NCBI GenBank assembly: GCA_946221035.1
Contig: CAMIME010000034.1
Span: 1 to 25,697 of the forward strand
Source: an uncultured Campylobacter sp.
Lineage (GTDB): Bacteria > Actinomycetota > Actinomycetes > Mycobacteriales > Mycobacteriaceae
Direction of reading: 5' to 3'
Length of the DNA: 25,697 nucleotides
Under the pieces are notes generated by a model that was not told the DNA's origin, made no database searches, and saw only the letters and a list, made by a program, of their open reading frames with translations. The translations under genes were made by a program, and so were the position numbers. Below are positions 1 to 9,305 of the stretch, one piece after another; position 1 is the first letter of the stretch, and each line of letters starts with the position of its first letter.

Positions 1-26
1 CCAACACCCCGGTACCCGATACCGCC

Positions 27-275
27 CTACCGGTACCGAAAAGAAACGCCCGTCACGGTCGAGGGCGATGTCTTCGGTGTGGTTGCGCGGGAGGTTGGGT
101 TGGGTTCGGCCACCGGGTCGCTGGAGCCGTCTGAGCTGCCACCCCCTGAAAGCTGGCACAGCAAGCCGCAACTCGATTCCGAAGAGCTCATCGCTTGCGC
201 CGGTGTTGCCGCCCCTGCGCCACCGAGTAGCAGCCCCGCAGCGGCAACTGCTGCGATGACCGAGCGTAACGGCAC
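27..275 (-). CDS. Small secreted protein of unknown function
   Basis: An 82-residue protein starting at GTG 275. Residues 1-28 form a clear Sec signal peptide: basic start MPLRS, an Ala/Leu/Gly hydrophobic core, and an AQA cleavage site before MSSSES. The mature part is only about 54 residues, rich in Ser/Gly/Thr/Pro, with two cysteines (C36, C40) four residues apart that could form a small disulphide loop. No known domain is recognised. The only purine-rich stretch upstream (AGGAAA at 295-300 on the minus strand) is about 19 nt away, so the GTG start is not certain. A longer plus-strand ORF over the same bases has no signal or RBS and is taken as a shadow. Function unknown; probably exported to the cell envelope or medium. 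Confidence 0.6.
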   Translation of the reverse strand: MPLRSVIAAVAAAGLLLGGAGAATPAQAMSSSESSCGLLCQLSGGGSSDGSSDPVAEPNPTSRATTPKTSPSTVTGVSFRYR

Positions 276-368
276 TTTCGCACGTGATTCCGCGTTTCCT
301 CCGAATGCTTTCAGGTCTGAAACTAACGGGAAGCAATGTATCGCCTGTGCGCAGCCTTATAAATGCCA

Positions 369-384
369 GCATAGAATTCTATGC
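369..384. promoter_or_regulatory. 16-bp perfect palindrome, possible operator
   Basis: GCATAGAATTCTATGC is a perfect 16-bp palindrome about 95 bp upstream of the secreted-protein start (minus strand) and 60 bp before the larger palindrome at 445-491. It has the size of a dimeric regulator's operator. No regulator is identified and the role is inference. Confidence 0.35.
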
Positions 385-444
385 ACTTTTGCTTGTCGAC
401 GATCCCCTGTTCCCTTGCCCCGGCAGCAGCTGGTCTTCTGGTCT

Positions 445-491
445 GTTTTATGACTCTTTATGATTTAGCGATTCATAAAGAGTCATAAAAC
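445..491. repeat. 19-bp perfect inverted repeat built from TTTATGA units
   Basis: Arms 445-463 and 473-491 are exact reverse complements around a 9-nt spacer. Each arm contains TTTATGA twice in direct orientation, separated by CTC, so the site holds four TTTATGA half-sites, two in each orientation. It is AT-rich, unlike its surroundings. There is no T-tract on either side, so it is not a typical intrinsic terminator. It lies just in front of the ATPase stump (499-693) and may be the former operator of that gene, now joined to its 3' end by a deletion. That link is inference. Confidence 0.55.
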
Positions 492-498
492 GGTATAA

Positions 499-693
499 CA
501 GGGTGAAACGCCAGTCCGGCGCGCCGTGATTGCCGAATCGATGGGAAAGCAGTCCAATGACATCAGTATGGCTCGGCGCGCACTTCTTGATAAAGGGCTT
601 ATCGATGCCTCCAGGCACGGTTACGTAGAGTTCACGGCCCCGGGGTTTGCCGACTTCATTCAGAGAGAAAACGACTTGGCTAATGGCTTATGA
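499..693 (+). pseudogene. C-terminal remnant of an AAA-type ATPase (winged-helix tail)
   Basis: Open frame from codon 499 (just after an in-frame TAA at 496-498) to TGA 691-693, 64 codons, without a convincing start. The translation includes GKQSNDISMARRALLDKGLI and HGYVEFTAPGFADFI, which I recognise as the C-terminal winged-helix tail of the prokaryotic ATP-binding proteins of the MNS/archaeal-type AAA group common in corynebacteria. The whole ATPase core (Walker A and B) is absent, so this is the 3' stump of a deleted gene. The deletion joint appears to lie between the palindrome at 445-491 and codon 499. The family assignment is from memory of the motif; a protein search would settle it. 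Confidence 0.6.
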
Positions 694-715
694 CGGAAGA
701 AACTTTCGGGGGCCG

Positions 716-741
716 GGAATAGAGCCGAGGGGACTCAAGTT
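716..741 (+). promoter_or_regulatory. SigH-type promoter of dnaK
   Basis: GGAAT (716-720), an 18-nt spacer and GTT (739-741) fit the -35 GGAA / -10 GTT pattern of actinobacterial SigH promoters. An ACTCAA half-element (733-738) lies inside the spacer. The clpB promoter has the same 18-nt geometry. SigH control of these genes in C. glutamicum is established; the assignment of this site is by sequence. Confidence 0.6.
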
Positions 742-747
742 ACATAG

Positions 748-768
748 ATTGAGTGCGGCAGACTCAAG
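748..768 (+). promoter_or_regulatory. HAIR operator (HspR site) of dnaK
   Basis: ATTGAGT-N7-ACTCAAG matches the HspR inverted repeat consensus CTTGAGT-N7-ACTCAAG except for the first base. It lies just downstream of the SigH -10, at the expected transcription start, and just upstream of a SigA-like promoter (773-802), so bound HspR could block both. hspR itself is in this window at 4755. Confidence 0.85.
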
Positions 769-772
769 GTGA

Positions 773-802
773 TTCACACGGTGTCGGCACCGCTGGTACA
801 GT
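773..802 (+). promoter_or_regulatory. SigA-like promoter of dnaK
   Basis: TTCACA (773-778), an 18-nt spacer and TACAGT (797-802). It gives a start near 809 and a leader of about 65 nt before the dnaK ATG at 875. The upstream HAIR ends 5 bp before the -35. Confidence 0.5.
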
Positions 803-813
803 GGTCGCCGGAA

Positions 814-834
814 GTTGAGTCCAAGCGCATCAAC
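814..834 (+). promoter_or_regulatory. Degenerate second HAIR-like element
   Basis: GTTGAGT-N7-CATCAAC, a HAIR with one good arm and one arm matching 5 of 7 bases, centred 66 bp after the main site. It could be a weak second HspR site or chance. Confidence 0.35.
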
Positions 835-874
835 TTACTGATAAACCACTTTCCTACAGGAGGAAGAAGAACTC

Positions 875-2725
<1,851 letters not shown>

Positions 2726-2744
2726 GTAAAGGAGGCGAAGGTTC

Positions 2745-3443
2745 ATGACGAACCCGACCAACCCGACTGACCCGACGAACCCGAACGAGGCGTTCGATCA
2801 GGCAATGCCGGATAACCCGGGTGCCCCGGAAGCGACGGACGAGCAGTACGTCTCCCCGGACCAGGCCGAGTCCCTCGCGGACGAGGCCGCGGAGTCCGAG
2901 GCGCTCGCCGCCGACGAGGACCCCCTCCTAGCGGCCGAGGCGGAGCTGGAAGGCCTCGAAGACGAACTCGGTGACATCACCGGCGAGGTGAACCCGGACG
3001 CGGACGGCGACGGTATCGTCTCCGATGTGGAGCTGCAGCTCGCGGAACGCACCGAGTCGCTCCAGCGCGTCAGCGCCGAGTACGCGAACTACCGCCGCCG
3101 CACGGAGCGGGAGCGCGGGGCATCGGCGGAGCAGGCGAAGGCCAAGTTTGCCACCCAGCTGCTGCCGCTTCTCGACGACCTCGACCTGGCCAAACAGCAC
3201 GGCGACCTGGAGGACGGCCCTCTCAAGGCCTTCTCCGACAAGTTCCGCACCATCCTGGAAGGCCAGGGCGTGAAGGCCTTCGGCGAGGAAGGTGAGGACT
3301 TCAACCCGGAGATCCACGAGGCTGTGCAGGACCTGTCCGAGGGTGACCGCAAGGTTGTCGGTACGGTGCTGCGCAAGGGCTACACCGTGGGTGAGCGCCT
3401 GGTGCGCAACGCGATGGTGATCATCGCCGATCCCGCCAACTAG
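2745..3443 (+). CDS. grpE: Nucleotide exchange factor GrpE
   Basis: Co-chaperone that releases ADP from DnaK. 232 residues. The first ~100 are low complexity: an N-terminal run of NPT/NPTDPTNP units, then a long Asp/Glu/Ala stretch. The conserved part follows: a long helix with YANYRRRTERER (about 115-126), then the C-terminal beta domain with DEVNPEIHEAV-like text (here FNPEIHEAVQ) and VGTVLRKGYTVGERLVRNAMV. ATG 2745 is preceded by AAAGGAGGCG, 19 bp after dnaK. The acidic N-terminal extension is typical of corynebacterial GrpE but makes the protein longer than the E. coli one. A strong terminator follows directly, separating it from dnaJ. Confidence 0.96.
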   Translation: MTNPTNPTDPTNPNEAFDQAMPDNPGAPEATDEQYVSPDQAESLADEAAESEALAADEDPLLAAEAELEGLEDELGDITGEVNPDADGDGIVSDVELQLAERTESLQRVSAEYANYRRRTERERGASAEQAKAKFATQLLPLLDDLDLAKQHGDLEDGPLKAFSDKFRTILEGQGVKAFGEEGEDFNPEIHEAVQDLSEGDRKVVGTVLRKGYTVGERLVRNAMVIIADPAN

Positions 3444-3453
3444 CGGGTGACCA

Positions 3454-3486
3454 GGGGCCGGGGTTGAATCCCCGGCCCCGTTTTCT
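3454..3486 (+). terminator. Intrinsic terminator after grpE
   Basis: A perfect 10-bp GC stem (3454-3463 with 3470-3479), a 6-nt loop TTGAAT, then GTTTTCTT. It lies inside what is usually one dnaK-grpE-dnaJ-hspR operon. Confidence 0.88.
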
Positions 3487-3558
3487 TGCAATACTGATTT
3501 AGAACAAACGTTATTTAGCAACTACATCACCACGACCTCAGGAAAGGAGGGGTGCGCA

Positions 3559-4737
3559 ATGGCCATGCAACAGGAATGGGCTGATAAGGACTACTACGGC
3601 GACTTGGGCGTGAGCTCGTCGGCAAGCCAAGGCGACATTAAGAAGGCCTACCGCAAGCTGGCGCGCGAGAACCACCCTGACTCCAACCCCGGCAATAAGC
3701 AGGCGGAGGAGAAGTTCAAGCGCGTCGCGGAGGCGTACGACGTCATTGGCGACGAGGAAAAACGCAAGGAATACGACCAGCTCAAGTCCATGATCGGGTC
3801 GGGCGGCTTCGGTCGCTTCGGCCGGGGAGGAGGCTCGGGTTTCCCGGGTGGGTTTCGCACCACGGAAACGGAGTTCGACCTCGGGGACATCTTCGGCGAT
3901 GGGGGAGCGGCTGGAGACAGCAGCTTTAGTGATCTCTTCGGTGGCATCTTTGGCGGCCGCGGCGGTGCTGGCAGGAACGCTCGGCCGTCGCGGGGGGCCG
4001 ACGTCGAAACCGAAATAACGCTCGATTTCCGCGAGGCCGCCAAGGGCACGACCATCCCGGTCGAGCTCACTGGCGACGCGCCCTGCACCACCTGCCATGG
4101 CTCCGGTTCGAAATCCGGCAAGACGCACACGTGCCAGGTGTGCTCCGGTTCTGGGTACATCCGCGAAAGCTCCGGCGCGTTCGGCATGGCCCGCCCGTGT
4201 ACGAACTGCGGCGGCACCGGCCAGGTGATCGAGGATCCGTGCCCCACCTGCGGCGGTACGGGCACCGTGCGACGCACCCGCTCCATCACCGTGCGCATCC
4301 CCGCAGGCGTGGTCGACGGCCAAAAGGTGCGCCTCGCGGGCCAAGGCGAGGCGGGCCCGAACGGCACTCCCGCCGGCGACCTGTTCGTCACCGTGCACGT
4401 GCGTAGCGACGACGTCTTCAACCGCACCGGCGACGACCTCGAAGTCACCGTTCCCGTGACGTTCGCCGAAGCCGCGCTCGGTTCCACGATCACCGTGCCC
4501 ACCTTGGACAACCCGGTGAAGGTGAAGGTTCCGGCGGGTACTCCGAACGGTCGCACCCTGCGCGTGAAGGGGCGCGGTGTGCCGAAGCGTTCCGGGACGA
4601 GCGGCGACCTCCTGGTCACCATCGAGGTGAAGGTGCCGAAGGACCTGGATCCGTCGGCGACCTCAGCACTGCGGGCGTACGCCCAGGCGGAGAAGGATGC
4701 TGGCTTCGACCCGCGCGCCGGCTGGGCGGGGCTGTAG
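3559..4737 (+). CDS. dnaJ: Co-chaperone DnaJ (type I Hsp40)
   Basis: Hsp40 that delivers substrates to DnaK and triggers its ATPase. 392 residues with the complete type I layout. The J domain (about 10-75) has HPD at 39-41. A Gly/Phe-rich region spans about 80-140. Four CxxCxGxG zinc repeats have cysteine pairs C176/C179, C192/C195, C214/C217 and C228/C231. The beta-sandwich substrate domains run from about 240 to 370. The first residues (EWADKDYYGDLGV) resemble the DnaJ encoded beside grpE in other corynebacteria. The start is set by AAAGGAGG 5' of ATG 3559. It follows grpE after a strong terminator, so it needs read-through or its own promoter in 3487-3550 (an AT-rich stretch with TTGCAA near 3486 and TTATTT near 3511, not convincing). 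hspR follows after 17 bp. Confidence 0.97.
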   Translation: MAMQQEWADKDYYGDLGVSSSASQGDIKKAYRKLARENHPDSNPGNKQAEEKFKRVAEAYDVIGDEEKRKEYDQLKSMIGSGGFGRFGRGGGSGFPGGFRTTETEFDLGDIFGDGGAAGDSSFSDLFGGIFGGRGGAGRNARPSRGADVETEITLDFREAAKGTTIPVELTGDAPCTTCHGSGSKSGKTHTCQVCSGSGYIRESSGAFGMARPCTNCGGTGQVIEDPCPTCGGTGTVRRTRSITVRIPAGVVDGQKVRLAGQGEAGPNGTPAGDLFVTVHVRSDDVFNRTGDDLEVTVPVTFAEAALGSTITVPTLDNPVKVKVPAGTPNGRTLRVKGRGVPKRSGTSGDLLVTIEVKVPKDLDPSATSALRAYAQAEKDAGFDPRAGWAGL

Positions 4738-4754
4738 GGAGGGAGGTGGTTTAG

Positions 4755-5174
4755 ATGGCCGAAGACAAGGACTACAAGGAGTATTTCGTCATCTCCGCCG
4801 CCGCCGAGCTCACCGGCATGCACGCGCAAACCCTGCGCACCTACGACCGGCTGGGCCTGGTCACCCCGATGCGCACCAAGGGCGGCGGGCGCAGGTATTC
4901 GCGCCGCGACATCACCATGTTGCGCCGCATCCAGTACCTCTCGCAGGAGGAGGGGGTCAACCTCGCGGGCATCAAGACGATCATCGAGATGACCCAGCAG
5001 ATCGAGCAGCTTCAGGATGAGCTGGAAACCCAGCGCGGCCACAACGAGGAGCTGCGGCGGCGCCTGGACGCGGGCCCGCGCCGAGGCGGAGAGTTGGTCC
5101 ACGTGCCGCGCTCGACCGCGATCGTGGCGTGGGAGCCCGCTGCTTCCCGACGCCGCCGGCGCAGTGGTGCGTAG
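4755..5174 (+). CDS. hspR: Heat-shock repressor HspR (MerR family)
   Basis: Transcriptional repressor that binds HAIR sites in front of dnaK and clpB, known in actinobacteria to use DnaK as co-repressor. 139 residues. A MerR-type winged HTH (about 13-65) shows MHAQTLRTYDRLGLVTP and GGGRRYSRRDITMLRRIQYLS. A helical dimerisation segment (about 80-108) follows, and an Arg-rich tail ends the protein. ATG 4755 has GGGAGGGAGG upstream. It is the last gene of the chaperone cluster, so its own expression is presumably linked to the operon it represses. HAIR elements occur at 748-768 and 13607-13627 in this window, giving two direct targets. No convincing terminator follows on the plus strand. Confidence 0.95.
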   Translation: MAEDKDYKEYFVISAAAELTGMHAQTLRTYDRLGLVTPMRTKGGGRRYSRRDITMLRRIQYLSQEEGVNLAGIKTIIEMTQQIEQLQDELETQRGHNEELRRRLDAGPRRGGELVHVPRSTAIVAWEPAASRRRRRSGA

Positions 5175-5294
5175 CGTCGGTGGGCCTCTTCCTAGGCCGG
5201 CCCCACCCCAGTGAAAACCGACATGTTCCCCTGAGTGCCTGGGTGAAACCCCAGGTCGCGGAGGGGCCGATGTCGATCGTTGCAGCCGGCGAGA

Positions 5295-5333
5295 CGAAAA
5301 ACCCCGCCACCTCCCGATAGGAAGTGGCGGGGT
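5295..5333 (-). terminator. Intrinsic terminator of the 5349-6149 gene
   Basis: Stem ACCCCGCCAC (5301-5310) pairs perfectly with GTGGCGGGGT (5324-5333). On the minus strand the stem is followed by a T-run (plus-strand AAAAA at 5297-5301). It may also serve hspR weakly from the other side. Confidence 0.8.
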
Positions 5334-5348
5334 GAGCCTTAACCCGGA

Positions 5349-6149
5349 CTAGCGGCGGGTGGTCACAACCTGCTTCTCGTCGCGGTTGAGCACGGAGCGT
5401 GCACCAGCAGCGCCGGCGAGGGCGGAGATCAGGGCGCCGATCAGCAGACCAGCGAAGGTCCACCAGGTGCCAGCGGCAGCCTCGTCGGAGTACTCGTTGT
5501 ACGCGTCGCGAGCCTGGTTAGCGGCATCGTTCGCAGCGTCGCGAGCCTGGTCCTTGGCGTTGTCGATGTCCTGCTGGGAAACGTTGTCCTGCGCAGCGTT
5601 GGATGCGTCCTGAGCGTCCTGGCGGGTGACGTTCGCGGCGTTACCAGCGGTTTCAGCAACCGTGCCAGCAACGTTGCCCGCCACGGAGCCCAGGCCACCG
5701 ATGATGGAGGAACCGAGCCAGCCGGCCAGCACCAGGGAGGCGATCAGCGAGGTGGCCCAGGTGCCCAGGCCGTGGAACAGGCCAGCGCGGACGCCAAGGG
5801 CGCCGGAGACGTAGCCAGCGGCGGCGAAGGCCACGGCCAGGGAGATGAGGGCGAAGATGCCGGTCGCCATGCCGGAGGAGCCCTGCAGGCCCATAGCTGC
5901 CGCGGCGACGCCGAGCAGGATCATGATGGCCAGGAAGGTCACCACACCTGCGAAGATTGCGCCCCAGGAGACGTTGCCGTTGGACACGTCGGTGGAGTCG
6001 GTGCCGATCCAAGCCTCCTGGCCGATGTGCTGGTCATCCACGCTCTCGGTGTGCACAGCAGTCGAGGTGGTGGCGGGAGCAGCGGTACGACGCGTGGTGG
6101 TCGTGGTCTTGCGAACCTGGCGGTTCTGCCCGTTGTTCGGCGAAGTCAT
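5349..6149 (-). CDS. Four-TM membrane protein with a helical extracytoplasmic-type insert
   Basis: 266 residues from ATG 6149. This start has AAGAAAGGG about 10 nt upstream, and the 18-codon extension to 6203 has no such signal. Residues 1-60 are polar and Thr/Arg-rich. TM segments are near 63-88, 94-120, 130-155 and 228-251. Between the third and fourth lies a 70-residue hydrophilic Ala/Asp/Gln/Asn-rich stretch (about 160-225, including DNAKDQARDAANDAANQARD) with LEA/YtxH-like 11-residue helical periodicity. No enzyme motif is visible. Proteins with such amphipathic Ala/Asp repeats are often linked to envelope or desiccation stress, but that is only analogy. It is monocistronic, with its own terminator convergent to hspR. 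Confidence 0.75.
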   Translation of the reverse strand: MTSPNNGQNRQVRKTTTTTRRTAAPATTSTAVHTESVDDQHIGQEAWIGTDSTDVSNGNVSWGAIFAGVVTFLAIMILLGVAAAAMGLQGSSGMATGIFALISLAVAFAAAGYVSGALGVRAGLFHGLGTWATSLIASLVLAGWLGSSIIGGLGSVAGNVAGTVAETAGNAANVTRQDAQDASNAAQDNVSQQDIDNAKDQARDAANDAANQARDAYNEYSDEAAAGTWWTFAGLLIGALISALAGAAGARSVLNRDEKQVVTTRR

Positions 6150-6280
6150 AAAGTGTAGACCCTTTCTTGAAGTCTTTCGCCAACTTTTGGCAACCTGCGC
6201 CACGATACCGCACAGGTATGATCATCAGGTTTCGGTTGTATAACGATCTACGAATGAATCGGTATCGGCCGGCAATGAGT

Positions 6281-6312
6281 AAACGCCCCGCAACCGAACG
6301 GCTGCGGGGGCG
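6281..6312 (-). terminator. Probable terminator after poxB
   Basis: CGCCCCGCA (6284-6292) can pair with TGCGGGGGCG (6303-6312) with one bulged G, 12 bp past the poxB stop. On the minus strand it is followed by a short T-stretch (GTTTAC). A weaker terminator than the others in this window. Confidence 0.5.
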
Positions 6313-6323
6313 GTACGCGGAGA

Positions 6324-8084
6324 TTATCCGAACTCGATGGCTGCGGCGCCGCCGAGGTGGCGCAAGTTGGATTTCGCCAGATTGAACAGGCGGCCAACAC
6401 CACCTTCGAGGAACGCGGTGCGCACGCCGGACTTGGTGAAGCCCTTCATCATGTCCCAGGTGATTCCCGGCGGCAGGGACAGCGCCTCGGGGTCGGTGAC
6501 GATGTCGACGAGTACTGGGCCATCGAACGCAAGGGCTTCTTTGAGCACCGGCTCGAGGTCATCCGGGTCCTCGATGCGGTAGGACTGAATGCCCACGCCC
6601 TTGGCAATCTCGGCGTAGTTCGCCTGCTCGTGGTCGGTGCCGAAGTACGGCATGCCGGCGACCATCATCTCCAGCTTCACCATGCCCAGGGAGGAGTTGT
6701 TGAAGCAGATCACCTTCACCGGCAGCTGGTGCAGCTTGATGGTGAGCAGCTCGCCCATGAGCATGCCCAAGCCGCCGTCGCCGGACCAGGAGATGACCTG
6801 GCGCTCCGGGAATGCGGCCTGCACGCCAATGGCCATCGGCAGTGCGTTGGCCATGGTGCCGTGGAGGAAGGACGCGGCCTCGTCGCGTTTGCCGTTGGGG
6901 GTGAGGTAGCGCGAGGACCACACGTTGCACATGCCGGTGTCGACGGTGAAGTACGCGTCGTCGTCGGCAAGCTTGTCCAGCACGGAGGCGGCGAGCTCGG
7001 GGTGGATCGGCTTCTTCGCCTCGGATGCCTTGTGGGTGTAGTGCTTGATCACGTGCTCGAGCAGCTCGTAGTGGCGCTTGAGCATCTTGTCCAGGAACTT
7101 GCGGTCCTTCTTCTCCTCGATGTGGGGGAGGATGTTCTCGATGACGCTCTTCACGTCACCGACGACCGGGTATTCCACGGTGGTGCGACGGCCGATGTGG
7201 GCGCCGTTGATGTCGATCTGCGCGACGTTCTCGTCGGGCAGCCAGTCGGTGTAGGGGAAGTCGGTGCCCACCATGATGAACAGGTCGGACTCCTCCATTG
7301 CCTCCACGCACGCGCCGTAGCCGAGCAGGCCGGACATGCCCACGTCAAACGGGTTGTCGTACTCGAAGTACATCTTGCCGCGGAACGAGTGGCCGATGGG
7401 GGACTTGATCTTCTCCGCCAGCGCGAAGACCTCCTCGCGCGCGTCGCGGGCACCGTAGCCGCAGAACAGGGTGATCTTGTCGGCCTTATTGATGGCCTCT
7501 ACAAGCCGCGCCGCCTCCGTCGGATCCGGGTACACACGCTTGTTGGCGCCGGTGGCGTAGACGCTGTCGGAGGTGTGCGGGCCGTCCGCGGTGTCCTCGG
7601 CGAACACGTCACCAGGCACGACCATCACGGACACACCGTTGCCTGCGAGCGTGTTCTGCAGCGCGTTGTGCAGGACGCGCATGCCCTGGTCCGCGTTGTG
7701 CACCACCTCGCAGTAGGAGGAGCACTCCTGGAACAGCAGCTCCGGGTGCGTCTCCTGGAAGAAGGAAGAGCCGATCTCGATGGTCGGGATATGCGAGGCG
7801 ATGGCCAGCACCTTCGACCCGTTGCGGTGAGACTCAAACAGGCCCTGAACAAAGTGGGTATTGCCCGGGCCGCAGGAAGCGCCGCACACAGCGAGCTCGT
7901 CGGCAGCGAGCGAGTCAGCGCCGGCGGCGAACGCCGCGGCTTCCTCGTTTCGCACGTGCACCCATTCAATGTCGGATTGGCGCACCGCGTCCGACAGCGG
8001 GTTCAGGGAGTCACCCACCAAACCGTAAATGCGTTTGACCCCCAGTTTCTCCAGGCGGGCAACAACTTGCTCGGCAAAATTCAC
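6324..8084 (-). CDS. poxB: Pyruvate:quinone oxidoreductase (pyruvate dehydrogenase, quinone)
   Basis: ThDP- and FAD-dependent peripheral membrane enzyme converting pyruvate to acetate and CO2 with electrons passed to menaquinone. 586 residues, close to the usual ~575. The N-terminal ThDP-PYR domain has RIYGLVGDSLNPL and the cofactor-activating Glu in VRNEEAAAF (47/48). The middle FAD-binding domain spans about 185-325. The C-terminal ThDP-PP domain has the GDGG...NN motif from G435 to N463. The C-terminal ~40 residues (MMKGFTKSG...) correspond to the lipid-binding end of PoxB. The start is GTG 8084, preceded by GAGGAG about 10 nt upstream. The promoter must lie in 8085-8160, as DUF1023 ends 51 bp upstream. 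Called pqo in C. glutamicum. Confidence 0.95.
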   Translation of the reverse strand: MNFAEQVVARLEKLGVKRIYGLVGDSLNPLSDAVRQSDIEWVHVRNEEAAAFAAGADSLAADELAVCGASCGPGNTHFVQGLFESHRNGSKVLAIASHIPTIEIGSSFFQETHPELLFQECSSYCEVVHNADQGMRVLHNALQNTLAGNGVSVMVVPGDVFAEDTADGPHTSDSVYATGANKRVYPDPTEAARLVEAINKADKITLFCGYGARDAREEVFALAEKIKSPIGHSFRGKMYFEYDNPFDVGMSGLLGYGACVEAMEESDLFIMVGTDFPYTDWLPDENVAQIDINGAHIGRRTTVEYPVVGDVKSVIENILPHIEEKKDRKFLDKMLKRHYELLEHVIKHYTHKASEAKKPIHPELAASVLDKLADDDAYFTVDTGMCNVWSSRYLTPNGKRDEAASFLHGTMANALPMAIGVQAAFPERQVISWSGDGGLGMLMGELLTIKLHQLPVKVICFNNSSLGMVKLEMMVAGMPYFGTDHEQANYAEIAKGVGIQSYRIEDPDDLEPVLKEALAFDGPVLVDIVTDPEALSLPPGITWDMMKGFTKSGVRTAFLEGGVGRLFNLAKSNLRHLGGAAAIEFG

Positions 8085-8135
8085 GTGGATTCAGCTCCTC
8101 AAAATGTGGATTTATGGTAACGGGCGCAATGGTAC

Positions 8136-9305
8136 TTAAGTTTGGCTAGCGTGCACGCTGCGTTGTTGAACGGCCGTCACAAAGGCGGGGTCTTTGAAGT
8201 GGTCCGTGTGCGAGCCGCGAACCCACAGGTGGGAGTCCGCGCCCCAGCTCGGGTGGGAGGGTGACGCGCCCAGTGCTGCGTTGGGTCCGGAGCGCAAGAG
8301 CAGGATAGGGTCGCGCCGGGCATCCACCACGTGCACCGTGGCGTGGGGGCCGGCCAACGCCAGGTCAGAGGCCCGCTGGCTGGCGACGCCGGGGCTGCCG
8401 AGTAACCAGAGGTCGTCGGCAAGCAAACCGTGCTCGGTGGCGGCGCGGGTGGCCACGACCGTGCCGTAGCTGTGCGCGATGACCGTCTTTTGGGCGTCGG
8501 GGTAGCGTTCCTCCAACGCGGCCTGGAACATGGAAAGGTCGTCGGCGCCGGCGGCGGCTGAGGCGGTGGACAGCGCCCGCGGCACGGAAGGCGGTGGGAC
8601 GTAGCCCTGCCACACGATCACCGGCGCGCCCGTGGCCTGGTGTAGCGCTCGCGCCTTGGCCAGCTCGCCCGCCAGCTGCTCCGGCTTGCCGGTGGTGGCG
8701 CCGGCGACCATGGTGATCACCCGTTCGGGCGCGATGTCGCCGGTGCCCACCATCACGGTGGTGCTCGCGGGCCCGGCCTCCAAGATGAGGCCACCCGCGT
8801 CCTCCACCACGTTGCGCGTCTGCGGCGCGAGAGAAGACGCGTGGCGGGCGTGGAGCGAGGCGAGATCCTCATCCGGGTGGGCGAACAGCGGGTCGTAGTC
8901 CTGCTGGTAGCCGGCGAGGCGCCCGAGGGCCTGCGCGAGCTGCGCATCAAGCAGCGACGACATCGCGTTGAGCCACATGATGGTCCGCGAATGCGCGAAG
9001 CGGCTGGCCACCATCGCGGCCTCGTCCAACCTCCGCTGGGCCTGCGCCGCCGCGGAGACCAGGGCCGCGGCCTGCGCCAAGGTGTCCGCGTGCGCCCCTA
9101 GGTCCGCCCCGTAGGCGAGGCAGCGGTCGAACGCGGCGTCGGCGGCGGGGCCACGGAACCCGGTGGCCGCGATGGCGTCGCGCGCGGCCGGGGCCTCGGC
9201 GCCCATCTGGTTCACTGAGCTCGCGGCGGCGCGGAGGGCTACCGCGGCGGCGTCCAGCTCGTTCGCGTCGAGCGCCGGTAAATACGTGGGAAAAGACACC
9301 GTCAC
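8136..9305 (-). CDS. DUF1023 alpha/beta hydrolase with WXG100-like N-terminal helices
   Basis: 389 residues from GTG 9305. Residues 10-130 are a long Ala-rich helical region with GFRGPAADAAFD (49-60), like the W/FxG turn of ESX (WXG100) helical hairpins. The C-terminal half (about 165-389) is a DUF1023 (PF06259) serine-hydrolase domain. It contains the nucleophile elbow AHSYGT with S279, and probable acid D332 (ARRDP) and His H366 or H369 (GSHTDHF). Its GTGA start overlaps the stop of the 82-residue gene 9302-9550, so the two are translationally coupled. No signal peptide is visible. Substrate unknown. The layout suggests a secretion-associated or polymorphic-effector-like hydrolase with a small partner, but that is inference; a plain intracellular esterase is the alternative. 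Confidence 0.82.
   Translation of the reverse strand: MTVSFPTYLPALDANELDAAAVALRAAASSVNQMGAEAPAARDAIAATGFRGPAADAAFDRCLAYGADLGAHADTLAQAAALVSAAAQAQRRLDEAAMVASRFAHSRTIMWLNAMSSLLDAQLAQALGRLAGYQQDYDPLFAHPDEDLASLHARHASSLAPQTRNVVEDAGGLILEAGPASTTVMVGTGDIAPERVITMVAGATTGKPEQLAGELAKARALHQATGAPVIVWQGYVPPPSVPRALSTASAAAGADDLSMFQAALEERYPDAQKTVIAHSYGTVVATRAATEHGLLADDLWLLGSPGVASQRASDLALAGPHATVHVVDARRDPILLLRSGPNAALGASPSHPSWGADSHLWVRGSHTDHFKDPAFVTAVQQRSVHASQT

Noticed and set aside
79..453. 124-codon plus-strand ORF over the small secreted protein
   Set aside because: No RBS, no domain, and the opposite frame has a clean signal peptide with AQA cleavage site.
450..488. 12-codon ORF starting ATGACTCTTTATGAT inside the large palindrome
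   Set aside because: The frame is a by-product of the inverted repeat, has no RBS and is too short to judge.
2748..2792. NPT/DPT tandem-like repeat at the grpE 5' end considered as a regulatory repeat
   Set aside because: It is in frame, low complexity and typical of the variable N-terminus of GrpE; no sign of a separate function.
5175..5260. Possible hairpins after hspR (around GGTGGGCC/GGCCCCACC and CCTGGGT/ACCCCAGG)
   Set aside because: No T-tract follows either of them and the pairing is imperfect; not called as a terminator.
6179..6191. Short palindrome GCCAACTTTTGGC upstream of the four-TM protein gene
   Set aside because: Only 5-bp arms, single copy, no link to a known operator; could be chance.
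6357..8120. 587-codon plus-strand ORF opposite poxB
   Set aside because: Same artefact: composition-driven antisense frame over a certain gene, no recognisable domain.
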